The translations under genes and the position numbers were made by a program. The notes beneath the pieces were generated by a model, which was not told where the DNA came from, did not search any database, and saw only the letters and a list, made by a program, of their open reading frames with translations. From contig JACKNO010000002.1 in NCBI GenBank assembly GCA_024234815.1, forward strand, positions 310,001 to 374,000: a DNA stretch of 64,000 bases, written 5' to 3'. This DNA is from Pseudomonadales bacterium. Its GTDB lineage: Bacteria; Pseudomonadota; Gammaproteobacteria; Pseudomonadales; Halieaceae. Shown here one piece after another: positions 11,101 through 18,056 of this stretch; the first letter of the stretch is position 1, and each line of letters starts with the position of its first letter.

Positions 11101-11571
11101 ACGAACTACACCCAGGATGTGCTGGCGCGAGCGCTGGAACACCGGGCCCTGATGTTGGTAGGTCCGTATGCGCTGCGTTACACCACTGGCGATATTACCC
11201 TTGAGCTGATGGTCGGCAGCGCCGTCGTAAATGACAATCGCTTTCGCGGTCCGGGGCGCAGCCACCTCGTTGAATTCGCGCAGAATAACATCACCGACAA
11301 CATCGATCTGCGTTTTGACAAAGTCACATTCAATAACAACGTCTGTGAACACCTGGGGGCCGAACCACTGGATGACACCGCCACGGTGAGACTGTGGGGG
11401 GGCAAGCTGATCGCCATGGGCAATCACGTCAAGGCGGACGGAAAAGTCAACGCCATGTCGCTGGGAAACAGGAAACAGGTGGCCTTGATGGGCAACATCA
11501 CCAGCGGAAAGTACATTCGGGTCGGGACCACAACGCCCGCACCCTTGACCAGTTTCAACATCCAGACCTGA
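8134..11571 (+). CDS. DUF6519 / right-handed beta-helix protein of the injection system
   Basis: An 1145-residue protein with a clear AAGGAG before ATG 8134. The start (SGDYSRVRFNPRNHYSGV, then MQQGRVQLDSDWNE) is the DUF6519 signature, found next to contractile injection baseplate genes. Residues 1 to about 470 form this module. After a Cys-rich joint (CGGGCCTF, about 475), the protein turns into a long pectate-lyase-like beta-helix starting with SPGDDIQAAIDALPGEGG. Many rungs of the type NNxF, DNxI and GNxL follow to the end. There is no signal peptide, as expected for a particle component assembled in the cytoplasm. Likely a fibre, receptor-binding or glycan-binding part of the particle; that role is inference. 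Confidence 0.75.
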   Translation: MSGDYSRVRFNPRNHYSGVKMQQGRVQLDSDWNEWADALERRTRAETVDTFGVSPTPGISGVAVVSPQTPDAFLVELNAGELSIGAGRMYVDGLLAENFGAPDGAQHFDPVLAEQRGIAPRAYADQPYHPAPAPLPESGTQLAYLEVWQREVTHLQQPNLVEQAIGVDTTTRTQTVWQVRLLDDIPDAISCSSPDADLGPAWATLTSPSAGRLSSRDAGVPGDNDPCELPPSGGYRGLENQLYRIEIHDGGAVGSATFKWSRDNASVAAAVVEVVSASELKLASMGRDSVLRFNSGDWVEITDDWRELSGTAGDPARRHGEMRNITVDDAKQTISFSPALPADMIPAELGSDTLELRHLRVTRWDQKGVVRDSDDNIIVDLDAPGSNGIISVPGPGVWVNLENGVQVRFAREPGTGSFRCNDYWNVAARTSDASVELLADAPPLGIHRHYARLARVTFPDGETDCRKHWPPDCGGGCCTFTVSPGDDIQAAIDALPGEGGCICLKTGVHIIREPLRITASNISLHGESPGAIVRAPGALPWMLQIGDPDLSARDIEVLDIRFEARGVPDSQGVCLLYLNHCAAVRIAQCELEVALKQPAPYIGILMRNVRDVVVSDNRLDNFYEGIRVRDYYDRLAIEDNVISGMSAAIEGVESAFGSLGVAVDNDFVAPCRIERNRINQFWSGVALGDGARGSSVAHNQFQRAGQLSADQSFPENMESLRAYMDALYFAIDINASHCRVEHNLIDLPASLWGGVRIAAEHTLVAGNILRATVKASPLTPLPGSIYCRGHAEEGSAAHHGKLIGNRLLGPQTGIVVSRADGVTVEDNFIEGDGAGWFGARLGDCNSARVRNNTAADLFFGFFVSGGLGNHTCANHMRECGIGITATAENHLDIDNNELVACAFTGIMAYVTATARISGNRLLNCGYSDTSSLGIAVFANQLYSESESMVRIEGNEVLDTGVNPVTNKASAAVSVGIAAVCASCTVSHNHTNYTQDVLARALEHRALMLVGPYALRYTTGDITLELMVGSAVVNDNRFRGPGRSHLVEFAQNNITDNIDLRFDKVTFNNNVCEHLGAEPLDDTATVRLWGGKLIAMGNHVKADGKVNAMSLGNRKQVALMGNITSGKYIRVGTTTPAPLTSFNIQT

Positions 11572-11582
11572 GGAGTTTTGCA

Positions 11583-12032
11583 ATGGACATTAAGGATTTC
11601 AGCCAGGCAATGGCGGTGCAGAAAGAACTCGCGGCCAGCCTCAAGAGCAACATTGAAAAACTGGCCCCCGGGCGAACCAGTTCGCTCGCCGATACCGTCG
11701 CTGAGCAGCAGGCCCTGGTTGACCAGGCCAGGACCGACCTGGCCACCTGTGAACGGGAGCAGGCACTGTCAGCCAAACATTGGGACCTGAAGGTCCAGCA
11801 GCGCAGGGAACTCCTGCAGAGCCTGGACAGCGGCCTGAAGGAGATGCGCGAAAAAGTCGCCGCCCTGGAAAAAGCCAACAAAACCACGCCCGCAGGCACC
11901 GGAACGGTGAGCGGCGGCGCGCGGCCCGCCGCGGAAAAGGCCAAGGTCACGACTACTGCGAAAACCAGGGCCAAGGCGGGACTCTCGGCAAAGGCGAAAG
12001 CGAAAACCACTGTCACCAGGAAAGATTCATAG
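11583..12032 (+). CDS. Small coiled-coil protein with a lysine/alanine-rich basic tail
   Basis: A 149-residue protein from ATG 11583, with AGGAG just upstream and only 11 bases after the beta-helix gene, so it is probably the last gene of the injection operon. Residues 5-105 are heptad-rich and alpha-helical (EQQALVDQARTDLATCE, KEMREKVAALEKA). Residues 110-149 are low complexity: Lys, Ala, Thr and Arg in the style of histone-H1 tails (TAKTRAKAGLSAKAKAKTT). No family is recognised. It could be a structural adaptor, a loading chaperone, or an unrelated nucleoid-type protein. The open frame continues upstream, but the Shine-Dalgarno sequence fixes this start. Confidence 0.6.
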   Translation: MDIKDFSQAMAVQKELAASLKSNIEKLAPGRTSSLADTVAEQQALVDQARTDLATCEREQALSAKHWDLKVQQRRELLQSLDSGLKEMREKVAALEKANKTTPAGTGTVSGGARPAAEKAKVTTTAKTRAKAGLSAKAKAKTTVTRKDS

Positions 12033-12151
12033 CTCGATTGCGAGCAGGTTCGCTGGAATCGCCGGGTATAACCGCCGCAGAACGACTTTGGAAGAACGCC
12101 GTCCCGCGCGACTCCACCCACTTCCGATTCGCGGTGCGCGACGCACACGCA

Positions 12152-12157
12152 TATAAT
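12152..12157 (+). promoter_or_regulatory. Perfect TATAAT -10 box just upstream of dusA
   Basis: TATAAT lies in the 126-base gap between the injection-system locus and dusA. The best -35 partner is the poor TTCGCG at 12128-12133, with an 18-base spacer. Transcription from it would start near 12164, downstream of the longest possible dusA start (GTG 12159), so the box bears on which start codon is used. Confidence 0.45.
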
Positions 12158-12158
12158 A

Positions 12159-13193
12159 GTGCGCTACCCAATTCGCCGGAATGCATTTTCTTTGAAGCTC
12201 AACAGGTTGTTTTCCATCGCCCCGATGATGGACTGGTCGGACCACCACTGCCGCTTTTTCTGGCGCCAGCTCACCCGCCAGTCGCTTCTGTACACGGAAA
12301 TGGTGACGACGGGCGCGCTTATCCACGGCGACCGGGAGCGCTTCCTGCGCTACAACACCGAGGAGCATCCGGTGGCACTGCAACTGGGTGGCAGCGAGCC
12401 GTCTGATCTCGCCCGTTGCGCGGCCTGGGCGCAGGAATGGGGCTATGACGAGGTGAATCTCAATTGCGGCTGCCCCTCGGACCGGGTGCAGTCCGGTATG
12501 TTCGGCGCTTGCCTGATGGCGCGCCCGCAACTCGTGGCCGACTGCGTCAGGGCCATGCGGGACGCCTGCACAATCCCGGTAACGGTGAAGCACCGGGTCG
12601 GCATCGACCACATGGAAAGCTACGGCGAATTGCTGGATTTTGTCGGCACAGTGGCTGGCGCCGGTTGCGAAGTGTTTATCGTGCATGCGCGCAAGGCCTG
12701 GCTCCAGGGCCTGTCGCCAAAGCAGAACCGGGAGGTGCCGCCCCTGAACTACCCCTGGGTTTACCAGTTGAAAGCCGATTTTCCGCAGCTGGATATCGTG
12801 ATCAACGGGAGCATCCAGACACTGGAGGAATGCCGGCAGCACCTGCGGCAGGTGGACGGTGTGATGATCGGTCGCGAGGCCTACCAGAATCCCTGGCTGC
12901 TGGCACAGGTGGACCGGGAACTGTTCGGGATGGACAATCCGGCCCAATCTCGGGATGATGTTATCGCTGGCCTGCTACCCTACGTGGAGCAGCAGCTCGC
13001 GCGCGGAACTCACCTGAACCACATCACCCGGCATATTCTCGGGCTTTACCAGGGCGTGCCGGGAGCGAGGAAGTTCAGGCGTCACCTGAGCGAAAACGCC
13101 TACAAAAAAGACGCGGGCCTGCAGGTACTCACGGCGGCGTTTGACCTGGTAAAGGCGGACGCCGCAACCGGGATGGCAAGTTCCGCGGCGTGA
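12159..13193 (+). CDS. dusA: tRNA-dihydrouridine(20/20a) synthase DusA
   Basis: Flavoenzyme that reduces uridines 20/20a in the tRNA D-loop using NADPH. The hallmarks are in order: FSIAPMMDWSDHHCR near the N-terminus (FMN pocket), LYTEMVTTGAL, QLGGSEPSDLA, then NLNCGCPSDRVQ with the catalytic Cys, VKHRVGID, HARKAWLQGLSPKQNR and GREAYQNPW. The DusA-specific APMMDW and LSPKQNR blocks separate it from DusB and DusC. Length (up to 344) fits. The start is uncertain: GTG 12159 is the first codon, but a TATAAT box ends just before it, so TTG 12192 or TTG 12207 may be used. It stands between the injection cluster and tal, apparently with its own promoter. Confidence 0.93.
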   Translation: MRYPIRRNAFSLKLNRLFSIAPMMDWSDHHCRFFWRQLTRQSLLYTEMVTTGALIHGDRERFLRYNTEEHPVALQLGGSEPSDLARCAAWAQEWGYDEVNLNCGCPSDRVQSGMFGACLMARPQLVADCVRAMRDACTIPVTVKHRVGIDHMESYGELLDFVGTVAGAGCEVFIVHARKAWLQGLSPKQNREVPPLNYPWVYQLKADFPQLDIVINGSIQTLEECRQHLRQVDGVMIGREAYQNPWLLAQVDRELFGMDNPAQSRDDVIAGLLPYVEQQLARGTHLNHITRHILGLYQGVPGARKFRRHLSENAYKKDAGLQVLTAAFDLVKADAATGMASSAA

Positions 13194-13304
13194 ACTCGAG
13201 CCGCCGACAGGCGGTGCCGACACGGGGCGCATAATTCGTTAGCGGGCAGAGCACTTCCATTGATTTGCATTGGCCCGGCCGGGATTGAAAAGGGAAGGCA
13301 AGTA

Positions 13305-14258
13305 ATGAGCAACAAACTGGATCAACTGAAAACCATGACCGACGTGGTCGCAGACACCGGTGATATCGAAGCGATCAAGCGCTTCCATCCGCAGGACGCC
13401 ACCACCAACCCCTCGCTATTATTGAAAGCCGCGGCTCTGCCCCACTACGCCAGGCTGCTGGATGAGGCCAGGAAGTGGGCCACCGCGCAGGGTGGCGACA
13501 GCGCCGCGCAACTGGCGAACTGCTGTGACCGTTTTGCGGTCGATGTGGGCAGGGAAATTCTCGCGATCGTGCCGGGGCGCATCTCCACCGAGGTGGATGC
13601 CCGCCTGTCGTTCGACAGCGCTGCCACAATGGAGCGGGCGCGCAAACTGATCGGCATGTACGAGCAGGCAGGCATCGGCCGCGAGCGCATCCTGATCAAG
13701 ACCGCGTCGACATGGGAAGGCATTTGCGCTGCGCGCGAACTGGAGAAGGAAAATATCAACTGTAACCTCACCCTGCTGTTCGGCTTCAGTCAGGCAGCCG
13801 CCTGCGCCGATGCCGGAGTATTCCTGATCTCGCCCTTTGTCGGGCGTATTCTCGACTGGTACAAGGCGAACACCGATTTGCAGATTGCCGTACCGGGAGA
13901 CGACCCCGGCGTGCAATCGGTTACCCGCATCTATAACTACTACAAACAGCACGGCTACCAGACCGTGGTAATGGGCGCCAGTTTTCGCAACGCCGGCGAG
14001 ATCGAGGCGCTGGCGGGCTGTGATCGACTCACCATCAGCCCTGCCCTGCTGGAGGAACTGGCGGCGGACGAAGGTGACCTGCCACGCCAACTGGATCCGA
14101 AGAAGGCGAATTCGCCCGAAGCCGCTGAGCGCATTTCAGAATCGGGCTTTCGCTATAACCTGAACGCGGATGCCATGGCCACGGAAAAACTGGCCGAAGG
14201 AATCCGCAATTTTGTCGCCGACCAGGTCAAGCTGGAGCAACTGATAGGCTCCCGATGA
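13305..14258 (+). CDS. tal: Transaldolase
   Basis: Pentose phosphate enzyme moving a dihydroxyacetone unit between sedoheptulose-7-phosphate and glyceraldehyde-3-phosphate. The 317-residue length is that of the TalA/TalB class. Visible signature residues: DATTNPSLLLKAA near residue 37, VDARLSFD, and ILIKTASTWEGI, with the Schiff-base lysine at residue 132. The frame is open further upstream, but ATG 13305 is preceded by AAGGGAAGG and gives the standard N-terminus (MSNKLDQLKTMT). Its stop overlaps the start of the TerB-like gene. A CATAAT at 13230-13235 could be its -10, but I see no convincing -35. Confidence 0.96.
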   Translation: MSNKLDQLKTMTDVVADTGDIEAIKRFHPQDATTNPSLLLKAAALPHYARLLDEARKWATAQGGDSAAQLANCCDRFAVDVGREILAIVPGRISTEVDARLSFDSAATMERARKLIGMYEQAGIGRERILIKTASTWEGICAARELEKENINCNLTLLFGFSQAAACADAGVFLISPFVGRILDWYKANTDLQIAVPGDDPGVQSVTRIYNYYKQHGYQTVVMGASFRNAGEIEALAGCDRLTISPALLEELAADEGDLPRQLDPKKANSPEAAERISESGFRYNLNADAMATEKLAEGIRNFVADQVKLEQLIGSR

Positions 14259-14695
14259 TTCGCGCTTTCCGAAAATTATTCGAGGTACCGCAACAGGAAT
14301 CCGAAGCGGAGCAGGAATACCGCACACGGCTGGCAGCAGCAGCCCTGCTGATAGAGACCGCCCGCGCCGACTTCGCCGAAGACCAGGCGGAAGACGCCCG
14401 ACTGCAGAGCCTGCTGCGCCGTACCCTGGAGCTGGATCCCGAAGAGGTCAGCAAGCTGGTCGCACAGGCCAGCAGCGAGCTTGACCGCTCCACATCACTT
14501 TTTGAATTCACCAGGGTTATCAATGATCACTATTCGGTGGAGCAGAAACAGGAGCTGGTCACCAATATGTGGCGGGTGGCTTACGCGGACGGGCGACTGG
14601 ACAAATACGAGGAGTCACTGATCAGGCAAGTGGCGGAGCTGACTTACGTTCCGCACACCGATTACATTCGCGCCAAGCTGGTGGCGAGAGCCTGA
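14255..14695 (+). CDS. TerB-family protein
   Basis: A 146-residue, mostly helical acidic protein. The C-terminal two-thirds matches the TerB/co-chaperone DjlA-like fold: LAAAALLIETARADF, then KQELVTNMWRVAYADGRLDKYEESLIRQVAELT. The AYADGxxDxxE segment is a typical acidic metal-binding loop of TerB proteins. There is no signal peptide. It begins inside the transaldolase stop codon (ATGA), so it is translated with tal. It ends two bases before the convergent STAS gene. The family is linked with tellurite resistance and envelope or metal stress in some bacteria, but its function here is unknown. Confidence 0.8.
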   Translation: MIRAFRKLFEVPQQESEAEQEYRTRLAAAALLIETARADFAEDQAEDARLQSLLRRTLELDPEEVSKLVAQASSELDRSTSLFEFTRVINDHYSVEQKQELVTNMWRVAYADGRLDKYEESLIRQVAELTYVPHTDYIRAKLVARA

Positions 14696-14697
14696 GG

Positions 14698-15180
14698 TCA
14701 GCCGCACTCCAGCGCGCTGAGCAGGTCCTTGAAACGCGCACGGTTCTCCGGGCTGAGTTCCATCAACACCTTGTGCGCTTCTATGACCTTTTCCTTGACC
14801 TCGTTTTCACTGCCTTCGACAACCGGTATTTCGGCAGCCTCCTCGGGGGTCCCGCACAATTCCTCGCGCAGTACAAACAACTGCGCAAAGCCCATACTCC
14901 TGATCAGGCGGTTGATCCCCGGATCGCAGGAGTAGATGGCGGGCTGAAAGCCGAAACGCTCCTTTACCGTCAGGGCCAGCTTTGCAAGCAGGCCGAGCGT
15001 GGTGCTGTCCAGCCCTTCTGCACTGCACAGGTCAACCCAGACACTGACAAACGCCGGGTCGTCATACATACGCTGGAAATACTCGTCGATTGTGGTGCAC
15101 AGGGTCAGGCGAACATCGCCCTCGAAGCGGATAACGTAGGCACCGTTATGGGAGGCAGCGAGTATTCTTCCGTCAGCCAT
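14698..15180 (-). CDS. STAS-domain anti-sigma-factor antagonist (HsbA-like)
   Basis: A 160-residue protein. The first 100 residues form a STAS domain of the SpoIIAA/HsbA type: NGAYVIRFEGDVRLTL, then the phospho-acceptor loop GLDSTTLGLLAKLA with Ser59/Thr60, and SMGFAQLF. The last 40 residues are a charged helical tail. The frame extends upstream, but ATG 15180 leaves one base after the stop of the PP2C phosphatase, so the two are one operon and probably enzyme and substrate. In Pseudomonas the similar HsbR-HsbA pair controls an anti-sigma factor by partner switching, affecting swarming and biofilm. No HsbD-like or anti-sigma kinase gene is nearby. Confidence 0.82.
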   Translation of the reverse strand: MADGRILAASHNGAYVIRFEGDVRLTLCTTIDEYFQRMYDDPAFVSVWVDLCSAEGLDSTTLGLLAKLALTVKERFGFQPAIYSCDPGINRLIRSMGFAQLFVLREELCGTPEEAAEIPVVEGSENEVKEKVIEAHKVLMELSPENRARFKDLLSALECG

Positions 15181-15181
15181 C

Positions 15182-16363
15182 TCAGCCACGCTTGCTGATA
15201 AACAATGCGGCGATATCATCAGGCGCCGTCTCTACCTTATCGAGCCCGAGGCGCGTCACTAACTGCTCCGGCGACTCAGAGGTCTGCTCAAAAACCTCCA
15301 GGAAATATTTCTCTTTCTCAACCAGGTTTTTGGGGGGGAGTATCTCGAGGATGCCATCGGAAAACAGGGCCAGCATGAAACTGTCAGGCAGTTCCACCAG
15401 GTGCTCCTGGTACGTCGCGCCAGGCACGATACCCACGGCGCTACCCTCCCCGCCCAGATATTGCGCCCCGGCATGAGACACCAGCACCGGTTGCGGGAGG
15501 TGCCCAGCAATACTGTAGCGAAGGGTGTTTTCGGACAAATCCAGCACACCGACCACCATGGTGGCAAACTTGCCCACGTCGAGTTCCAGCAATTCCTTGT
15601 TGGCGTGCCTCAGCATTTCCCCGGGACTGAGTACCGAATCGTCAAGCAGGCGCAGGAAATCCGAACGCTTGCGGGCAAACAGGTTTTTCAGCAGAACGGT
15701 TGCGAAAGCCGAAGAACTGCCGTGACCGGACACGTCGGCCATGAAAAAGGTGATGTAATTCTGGCCTACGGTAAAGTAGTCGGTGAAGTCGCCACTGAGA
15801 TACAGGGAAGGGATTACCGTGTGGCTGATAACGTAGTCCCCGATTACCAGTGGCGTTGCCGGCAGCATCTTCAGCTGAACCTGGCGGCCCGCCTGCTGAT
15901 CCTGCTCCAGCACCTTGACGGTACTGCGCAATTCATTGTTGGCGGCTTCTAGCCGCTTGCGTGACTTGCGCAGTTCCCGCCTCATTTCCCGCTGGTGTAC
16001 GCAGCGTTCAATCGACATCAGCAGAGCATCGGTTTCTTCAAGAGGACGTACGAAGAAGTCACTCGCGCCCATATGCAGCGCAGTCATCATTCTGCGCGCG
16101 TCCAGCACATCACTGAACATAATAGAGGGAACCTGGGCGTCCATCTGGTGCAAGCCCCTGCGGGCGTCTTCCCAGGACACGCCTTCCAGATCGAGTTCGC
16201 AGAGCACAACGTCAAATTCACTGTCGATTCCCAGCGAGTACTCCGAAATGGTGATGTCGGTGACCACGGTCGTTGTATATCCCGCAGCCGCGACAAACTG
16301 CGCCAGCGCCTCGGCGCGCGCCGGGACGTCATCGACTACAAGCACATTGCCTTTAGTGGCCAT
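15182..16363 (-). CDS. Receiver-PP2C (SpoIIE/RsbU-type) phosphatase regulator, HsbR-like, with degenerate receiver
   Basis: A 393-residue protein: receiver domain (about 5-125), coiled-coil linker (125-165), then a SpoIIE/PP2C phosphatase domain (about 185-390). Phosphatase metal motifs are visible: SGDFTDYF, FMADVSGHGSSSAFA, IAGHLPQPVL, LFSDGILE and APDDIAALFI. The receiver keeps its acidic pocket (VVDD, residues 9-12), but the usual phospho-Asp is Glu56 (VVLCELDLEG) and the usual Lys of the KP motif is Arg (FFVRPLE). Phosphoryl transfer therefore looks unlikely. Expected role: dephosphorylate the STAS protein encoded just downstream. It lacks the extra kinase-like domain of Pseudomonas HsbR. 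Confidence 0.87.
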   Translation of the reverse strand: MATKGNVLVVDDVPARAEALAQFVAAAGYTTTVVTDITISEYSLGIDSEFDVVLCELDLEGVSWEDARRGLHQMDAQVPSIMFSDVLDARRMMTALHMGASDFFVRPLEETDALLMSIERCVHQREMRRELRKSRKRLEAANNELRSTVKVLEQDQQAGRQVQLKMLPATPLVIGDYVISHTVIPSLYLSGDFTDYFTVGQNYITFFMADVSGHGSSSAFATVLLKNLFARKRSDFLRLLDDSVLSPGEMLRHANKELLELDVGKFATMVVGVLDLSENTLRYSIAGHLPQPVLVSHAGAQYLGGEGSAVGIVPGATYQEHLVELPDSFMLALFSDGILEILPPKNLVEKEKYFLEVFEQTSESPEQLVTRLGLDKVETAPDDIAALFISKRG

Positions 16364-16421
16364 CTGGAGGCACTTTGACGGGGTAGGTTCGGCGTGACAG
16401 TACGCGTATCGCTCGCGACAG

Positions 16422-16438
16422 GCAACCGCGGGGGTTGC
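16422..16438 (-). terminator. GC-rich hairpin downstream of mlaA, no U-tract
   Basis: An inverted repeat GCAACC / GGTTGC with a 5-base GC loop lies in the 145-base gap between the mlaA stop and the PP2C regulator start. There is no T-run on the minus strand, so it is only a weak terminator candidate. It does mark where the bufferin-mlaA operon could end. Confidence 0.25.
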
Positions 16439-16508
16439 GCTTTGGGCAGGATTTCACAGATTTCGGGGGGCCGGTCATTGTTTCGCGCTTTGGAAGAGAA
16501 GATCGCCA

Positions 16509-17264
16509 TCAGAACTCTTCCCAGTCCTCCGTGTCCTGCTCGAAATCAGAAAAACTGTCCTCCACTTCCCCGCGAGCATCATAGGCCGCCCGACGCTGCA
16601 AATAGGCGTCTCGCAGAAAGATGTAACGGTCACCGGTAACCATATCCTCCACATCCAGCAAGCGCGCCCGGTAGTCGATGACCTCCACGGTCCAGAATCC
16701 CCATGCCCAGCGCTGGTCGTTGAGGAAATAGGGAATAGAAGTATAGGTGTCAGTGAAATAACCGACGGCACTGCGCACATTGCGCGGGCCAAAAACAGGC
16801 AACATGACGAACGGACCGGAGGGCGCCCCCCACACCGCGAGAGTCTGGCCAAAATCGGCGCGAAAAGGCGTAATGCCCATGGAACTGGCCACGTCGATAA
16901 ATCCCAGCAGGCCCAGGGTGGAGTTGACAATGAATCTACCGCTGGCATGGGCCGCGCCTACGAACTCACCCTGCAACAGTGAGTTGTAGAACGAGTTGAA
17001 TTCATAAATATTGGCGATAAAGTTGCTGACCCCCTGTTCCGCCATGTCCGGCATGACAAACTTGTAGCCCTTGGCGACGGGTGTCAGCAGCCAGCGGTCG
17101 AGCGTGTCATTGAACCAGTATATCTTGCGGTTAACGGGCTCCCAGGGATCGATATCCCTGGTCTGCACCGGCAAAGGCGGCTGATCCTCCGCCCACGCGA
17201 AAGCCGGCGGCCATAGCACCAGGGCTAGCAGTACACAACGCAAGACTGTCATCCAACGGGCCAT
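16509..17264 (-). CDS. mlaA: MlaA/VacJ outer-membrane lipid asymmetry protein, apparently not a lipoprotein
   Basis: MlaA removes mislocalised phospholipids from the outer leaflet of the outer membrane and passes them to MlaC. The family blocks are clear: DPWEPVNRKIYWFNDTLD, GVSNFIANIYEFNSFYNSLLQG, RFIVNSTLGLLGFIDVAS, and FGQTLAVWGAPSGPFVMLPVFGPRNVRSAVG. A 26-residue signal peptide ends AWA/ED; no lipobox Cys follows it (Cys10 lies inside the hydrophobic core), unlike E. coli MlaA. The C-terminus ends in an acidic tail (DFEQDTEDWEEF). It starts 27 bases after the DUF2063 gene on the same strand, so it is likely co-transcribed with the bufferin operon. No mlaBCDEF genes are in the window. Confidence 0.93.
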   Translation of the reverse strand: MARWMTVLRCVLLALVLWPPAFAWAEDQPPLPVQTRDIDPWEPVNRKIYWFNDTLDRWLLTPVAKGYKFVMPDMAEQGVSNFIANIYEFNSFYNSLLQGEFVGAAHASGRFIVNSTLGLLGFIDVASSMGITPFRADFGQTLAVWGAPSGPFVMLPVFGPRNVRSAVGYFTDTYTSIPYFLNDQRWAWGFWTVEVIDYRARLLDVEDMVTGDRYIFLRDAYLQRRAAYDARGEVEDSFSDFEQDTEDWEEF

Positions 17265-17291
17265 ATCAATAAAAGGACCGGAATGGTACGC

Positions 17292-18056
17292 CTACTGGTT
17301 GGCGGGAGCAACCGGTGCCTGACCCAGCACCGAGCACTCATACAGCTCTGCCAACTGGCTGGCACCGAACTCCGTCAACATCGCCGCCTCCATCCCCGTC
17401 TCCGCGGCGAGATCCTGCAACAACTCTGCTCCCGACACCCCGGCATTGTCCCTGGCCAGCTCCACCAGCCGGGCGGAGACCGCGTTCAGCTCCATGAATC
17501 GCATCTTTTCCTGGCGGTCGCGGTACACCAGCAGGTAAGTTGGTGGCCCGGCGATTGCAGGGCGGAATGAAGGCCCGATACGATGCACCGGATACTGGTA
17601 GCTCAATAACCAGGCCAGTGGCGACAGCATCGGTACGGCCGATAGCACATCGACAGCCGATTGCGCCGGCGGCGGCTGGGCTTCCGACACATCCAGGGCC
17701 AGCTCCACCCACTCGTAATGGGCCAGTTCCGTGATAAATGGCGGATCGACCTCCCTGGGCTGGTACTCGTGCATCAGGAAGTGGATAAACTCCTGGCTTA
17801 TCTCCAGGAAATAGGGCGAATGACAGCGATGCTGCTCGACAAAAGCACGCACCAGTTCGTGCCAGTCAGTGTCCTGGTAGAGGCTGCGCAGCACCGGGAA
17901 GCCGCCACTGATAAAGCCCTCGATATTGTTGTAAACCAGCCGCCTGTAAATATCGAGACGCCGCTGTTCAATACCCTGCGGGGCGCCCTCGCCGCTCGGG
18001 CTGCGCAGGTACCTGGCCATTTCGAACTGGCTTTCGCGGAGGCCGGCGCCGCTCAT
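17292..18056 (-). CDS. bufC: DUF2063 partner protein of the MNIO enzyme (BufC/HvfC-like)
   Basis: A 254-residue protein. The N-terminal DUF2063 domain has the family pattern: ESQFEMARYLR, then IEQRRLDIYRRLVYNNIEGFISGGFPVL and SPYFLEISQEFIHFL, ending about residue 100. The C-terminal half (YLLVYRDRQEKMRFMELN) fits the winged-helix-like domain seen in HvfC/BufC. These proteins bind the precursor leader and deliver it to the MNIO enzyme. ATG 18056 overlaps the bufB stop (ATGA). The open frame runs upstream inside bufB and should be ignored. The symbol follows the bufferin nomenclature and is inferred from the operon. Confidence 0.87.
   Translation of the reverse strand: MSGAGLRESQFEMARYLRSPSGEGAPQGIEQRRLDIYRRLVYNNIEGFISGGFPVLRSLYQDTDWHELVRAFVEQHRCHSPYFLEISQEFIHFLMHEYQPREVDPPFITELAHYEWVELALDVSEAQPPPAQSAVDVLSAVPMLSPLAWLLSYQYPVHRIGPSFRPAIAGPPTYLLVYRDRQEKMRFMELNAVSARLVELARDNAGVSGAELLQDLAAETGMEAAMLTEFGASQLAELYECSVLGQAPVAPANQ

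Noticed and set aside
13194..13215. CCGCC-GACA-GGCGG hairpin after the dusA stop
   Set aside because: No T-run follows and the 5-base stem is common by chance in GC-rich DNA.
14698..16363. Possibility that the STAS/PP2C pair is a stressosome or RsbR locus
   Set aside because: No RsbT/RsbW-type kinase or multi-STAS protein is present nearby; an HsbR-HsbA-like pair is simpler.
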